A DNA stretch of 64,000 nt from Polaromonas sp. JS666. GTDB taxonomy: Bacteria > Pseudomonadota > Gammaproteobacteria > Burkholderiales > Burkholderiaceae_C. The DNA is taken from positions 62,001-126,000 of the forward strand of contig NZ_FNHX01000008.1 of NCBI RefSeq assembly GCF_900103405.1, read 5' to 3'. Position numbers and translations under genes: made by a program. Positions 61,196 through 64,000 of the stretch are shown one piece after another. Position 1 is the first letter of the stretch. Every line of letters begins with the position of its first letter. The notes below the pieces were generated by a model. That model searched no databases. It was not told the DNA's origin and worked only from the letters and a program-made list of their open reading frames with translations.

Positions 61196-63856
61196 GTGCC
61201 AAGCAACAAAAATAACAGTCTTCTTGTCGAGCAGGCTCGCGCGCTGTTTACGGAGCGTGCAGCACGGATATTGCCCGCGCTGGCCAAAACCATTCAAGAC
61301 AAGCTGTCCGCGCTGGTCGACCAGCCGGGCAGCGCCCGCGACATGCAGGAGCGGCGGGACGGCTGGCTGGCCTTCCAGAAAAGCGGCGATGTCTGGGTCC
61401 GCGGCACCACCGCCGCCTGGGCCAACGCGCAGGCTATTCCCGCCGTCAACTCACCGGCCCGCTTCCTGGACAGCGGGAAATTCGAATTGATGGACAACGA
61501 CGTGATGGAGGACAAGATCCTCGCCTCACGCCTTGCGCTGCGCCTGCTCGATTTCGCGAGCTGGGAGCTCAATGACCTTCGTTTGCGCATCCAGAACCTG
61601 GAGGGGATCACCGAACTCCACAAGCAGGACATCCTGCGGCCCGAAGTGCTCGCCCAGCACCTGGTGGAGCAGTGGGGCAAGGCCGGCCTGCCGCGCGAGG
61701 TCTGGCTCGCGGTCCAGAGCGGCATCCAGAAGGACATGGGCGAGCACTTGCTCGAAATCTACCATGCCACCAACGAATTCCTGGTGCAGCAGGGCGTGAT
61801 GGCCGAAATCGACCTGAGGCCGCTGGTCAAGCGCACGCCCTCGGCTGCCGGCACCGGTGCGCCGGCCAAAACGGCACCCGAAGCGCAAAGACGAAGAGAT
61901 CCGCAGGGCGAGGGCGGTCCGGCCGGCTCCGGCATGGGCGGCGGCGGTGCCTATGGAGGGGCTGGCGGCGGCAACGCCTCAGCCTCTTATGGCGAGCCCA
62001 CAGGTGGCGCGGGCCCGTCCTTATCCGGCGGCCGAGGCCCGGCTTCCATGGGTGGTGGCCGTGGCGGCGTTGCCCGGGGAGGTGGCTCCGGCGGCGGTGC
62101 TTCGGGGGGCGGCGCGGCTTATGGCGGCGCAGGCGGCGTTGCGCGAAGCGCAGCAGGTGCCGCGGCCGGCGGCGGTCCGGGTGGCGGCCGCTTTACGGGC
62201 AGCGCGGCCGGCCCGGGTTCTCAGGGCGGCATCGGCAACGCCGGCAATGGCGCTGCAAGCACCGGCCAGCCTCATTCCGCAAAAGGCCCGGAAGCCACCA
62301 CGGGTCCCGGCCAGGGGGTGTACGACGAAACCCGCCTGCAGACCGCGACCACGCCCCTGGCCCGGGCGCGCATGCGCGCCCAGGGCGTGATGGGGCAACT
62401 CAAGCGCCTGCTGTCAAACCAGGCGGCGGGCTTCGACGATACGCGGCCCAGCCAGGCCTCGCCGCAGCTGGCGCAGGCCATGGCCCATGTGGAGCGCGTG
62501 CAGGAAACCGGCGGAGAACGCACGCTGCTGGTGGATGCGCCGGGACAGGTCTACGGCCAGGCGCAGGTGGACCACGCCGTCGGCGTCTTGCGCGAACGCA
62601 CCACCAAGCTCAAGGAGGCCGCGTCCACCTCCTCCGAAAAGGCGACGATCGAAATCGTCGCCCTGATGTTCCAGAGCATCCTCGCGGAAGACCGGATTCC
62701 CGCGGTGATCCGTGTCTGGTTCGCGCGCCTGCAGATGCCGGTGCTGCGCGTGGCGATTTCCGAACCTGAATTTTTCGAGTCCCTGCAGCATCCCGCGCGC
62801 CGGCTGATAGACCGCATGGGCTCGTGCGTGCTTGGCTTCGACGTCACGGTGGCTGGCGGCGTGCTGGAAGCCGAGATCAAGCGCGTTGTGCAGGTGATTG
62901 AGCAATATCCCGAAACCGGTCGCCGGGTGTTCCAGCTCGTCTACGATGAATTCGACAAATTCCTGTCCCGGTTTCTTTCGGAGCACGGCAACGCCGCCCG
63001 CGTGGTGAGCGTGGCCCAGCAGGTCGAGCAAAAAGAGACCATGACCATCCAGTACACCATTGAGATGCGCAACATGCTCAATGACATGTCGGTGCGCGAT
63101 GAAATCCGCGAGTTCCTGTTCAAGGTATGGGCCGAGGTGCTGGCGATCGCCGCCATGAAGAACGGCCCGCAGCATGAAGAAACCCTCACGCTCAAGCGGG
63201 CCGCCGTCGACCTGGTATGGGCGGCCAGCGCCAAGCCCAACCGCAATGACCGCGCGCGCGTCATCGCCGACCTGCCCAAGTTGCTGCAGCTGCTGCGCCT
63301 GGGGATGTCCATGCTGGGTCTGAGTGTCGCCGACCAGGACGTGCACCTGAAAATCATCAGCGATACGCTGGCCGATGCTTTCATGTCCAAGACCGAGGCC
63401 ATTCCGGTGGAGAAGGTGGAGGCCATGGCCAAGCGCCTGACCAACCTCGAGGATTACCTGTCCGATGAGGATGTTGGGGACCTGCCTCTGGACACCGACA
63501 GCCTGGTGACCATGATAGGCATAGACGCCACCGACATTGAGGTGATCGCCGACGGCGGCAGCCACCCCACCGAGGCCATGCGTGCCTGGGCCAGGGAGCT
63601 GCAACTGGGTTCCTGGTTCAGCCTGGACCACAACGGCAAGGTCAGCCACGTGCAGTTCGCCTGGTGCAGCGGCCGCAAGCAGTTGCACCTGTTCGCCTCC
63701 GCCGACGGCCGCAATTTCCTGATCCAGGCGCGCCGCCTGGCCGCCTACCTGCAGGCGGGCTTGCTGGTGCCGACGGAAGAAGAGGCGCTGACGGTGCGCG
63801 CCACGCGCGATGCGCTGGCCAAGCTGGACGCCAATCCCGAGCGCCTGCTGGGCTAG
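61196..63856 (+). CDS. DUF1631 family protein with Gly/Ala-rich linker
   Basis: An 886-residue protein of the DUF1631 family, known in Betaproteobacteria and Gammaproteobacteria, function unknown (often misnamed thymidine phosphorylase). The N-terminal domain (LALRLLDFASWELNDLRLRIQNLEG) and the large C-terminal domain (ATIEIVALMFQSILAEDRIPAVIRVWFARLQMPVLRVAI, then VLGFDVTVAGGV) are helical. Between them, residues about 235-360, lies a low-complexity Gly/Ala/Ser-rich linker. The GTG at 61196 has a weak site CAGGGCG. It follows secF by 27 bases. A role in the envelope or surface structures such as pili has been suggested by genome neighbourhood only. Confidence 0.85.
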   Translation: MPSNKNNSLLVEQARALFTERAARILPALAKTIQDKLSALVDQPGSARDMQERRDGWLAFQKSGDVWVRGTTAAWANAQAIPAVNSPARFLDSGKFELMDNDVMEDKILASRLALRLLDFASWELNDLRLRIQNLEGITELHKQDILRPEVLAQHLVEQWGKAGLPREVWLAVQSGIQKDMGEHLLEIYHATNEFLVQQGVMAEIDLRPLVKRTPSAAGTGAPAKTAPEAQRRRDPQGEGGPAGSGMGGGGAYGGAGGGNASASYGEPTGGAGPSLSGGRGPASMGGGRGGVARGGGSGGGASGGGAAYGGAGGVARSAAGAAAGGGPGGGRFTGSAAGPGSQGGIGNAGNGAASTGQPHSAKGPEATTGPGQGVYDETRLQTATTPLARARMRAQGVMGQLKRLLSNQAAGFDDTRPSQASPQLAQAMAHVERVQETGGERTLLVDAPGQVYGQAQVDHAVGVLRERTTKLKEAASTSSEKATIEIVALMFQSILAEDRIPAVIRVWFARLQMPVLRVAISEPEFFESLQHPARRLIDRMGSCVLGFDVTVAGGVLEAEIKRVVQVIEQYPETGRRVFQLVYDEFDKFLSRFLSEHGNAARVVSVAQQVEQKETMTIQYTIEMRNMLNDMSVRDEIREFLFKVWAEVLAIAAMKNGPQHEETLTLKRAAVDLVWAASAKPNRNDRARVIADLPKLLQLLRLGMSMLGLSVADQDVHLKIISDTLADAFMSKTEAIPVEKVEAMAKRLTNLEDYLSDEDVGDLPLDTDSLVTMIGIDATDIEVIADGGSHPTEAMRAWARELQLGSWFSLDHNGKVSHVQFAWCSGRKQLHLFASADGRNFLIQARRLAAYLQAGLLVPTEEEALTVRATRDALAKLDANPERLLG

Positions 63857-63928
63857 GCCTTTAATTTTCACATTGGGGCAGAGGCCCCCGGCGCGCGGGG
63901 CCGGCCGCGGGCACGCGGCGTTCAGCGC

Positions 63929-64000
63929 TCAGTGGGCCAGGCGGAACTCCGTGTCGTCACACAGTTCGTCGAGCACCAGCGCGTCGGGCTCTTCGCCAAA
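63929..64000 (-). CDS. 3' end of a leftward gene, cut by the window
   Basis: In the minus frame ending with TGA at 63929-63931, the last 23 residues read FGEEPDALVLDELCDDTEF then RLAH. The frame is open to the window edge and uses codons like the chromosome. Tail-to-tail with the DUF1631 gene (72 bases apart). Too short to identify. Confidence 0.5.
   Translation of the reverse strand, partial: FGEEPDALVLDELCDDTEFRLAH

Overview
The window is a high-GC betaproteobacterial chromosome segment. It most resembles the Comamonadaceae (Polaromonas/Rhodoferax type). This is inferred from gene content and order: glnE, yhdP, nitrilase and sensor kinase in a row, yajC-secD-secF followed by a DUF1631 protein, a fused DUF3717/DUF1289 protein, and a PglL/TfpZ pair. 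No rRNA, tRNA, CRISPR array, prophage or intact insertion sequence was found.

Layout. (1) 1-16 kb is a surface-polysaccharide locus. A rightward block (1-5.9 kb) encodes a truncated membrane protein, three glycosyltransferases, an epimerase-like protein and a methyltransferase. A leftward block (10.7-5.9 kb), visibly poorer in G+C, encodes four more transferase-type proteins including a DUF5672 protein. galE, an ABC exporter (wzm/wzt) and a zinc-ribbon methyltransferase follow, with scars of rearrangement: a relict wzt tail and a 16-bp direct repeat. (2) 16-20.6 kb pairs a PglL-like O-oligosaccharyltransferase with a TfpX/TfpZ pilin accessory protein around moaC, then an M48 metalloprotease. 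(3) 20.5-30.5 kb is mixed housekeeping and accessory: a TerC-family transporter with a strongly structured leader, a DUF2235 hydrolase, purB, GST, a glutathione peroxidase-like protein, a di-iron protein with RidA, and rfaE2. (4) 30.5-33.1 kb is a small ketosynthase, acyl carrier protein and reductase cassette of unknown product. (5) 33.3-39.9 kb is a TetR-controlled tripartite RND efflux operon with a palindromic operator candidate. (6) 39.9-53.9 kb carries glnE, yhdP, a nitrilase-family hydrolase, a two-component system, mltA and several small envelope proteins. (7) 53.4-64 kb carries an Lrp regulator divergent from a fused indolepyruvate ferredoxin oxidoreductase, then yajC-secD-secF and a DUF1631 protein. 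A leftward gene is cut by the window end.

How they work together. The glycosyltransferases, methyltransferases, GalE and Wzm/Wzt fit assembly and export of an O-polysaccharide by the ABC-transporter route. RfaE2 supplies an ADP-heptose precursor for the LPS core. PglL and TfpZ point to glycosylated type IV pilin. Envelope functions dominate the rest (YhdP, MltA, BepA-like protease, SecDF-YajC, RND pump). The least explained parts are the ketosynthase cassette, the terC leader with its small partner gene, and the rearranged polysaccharide island.
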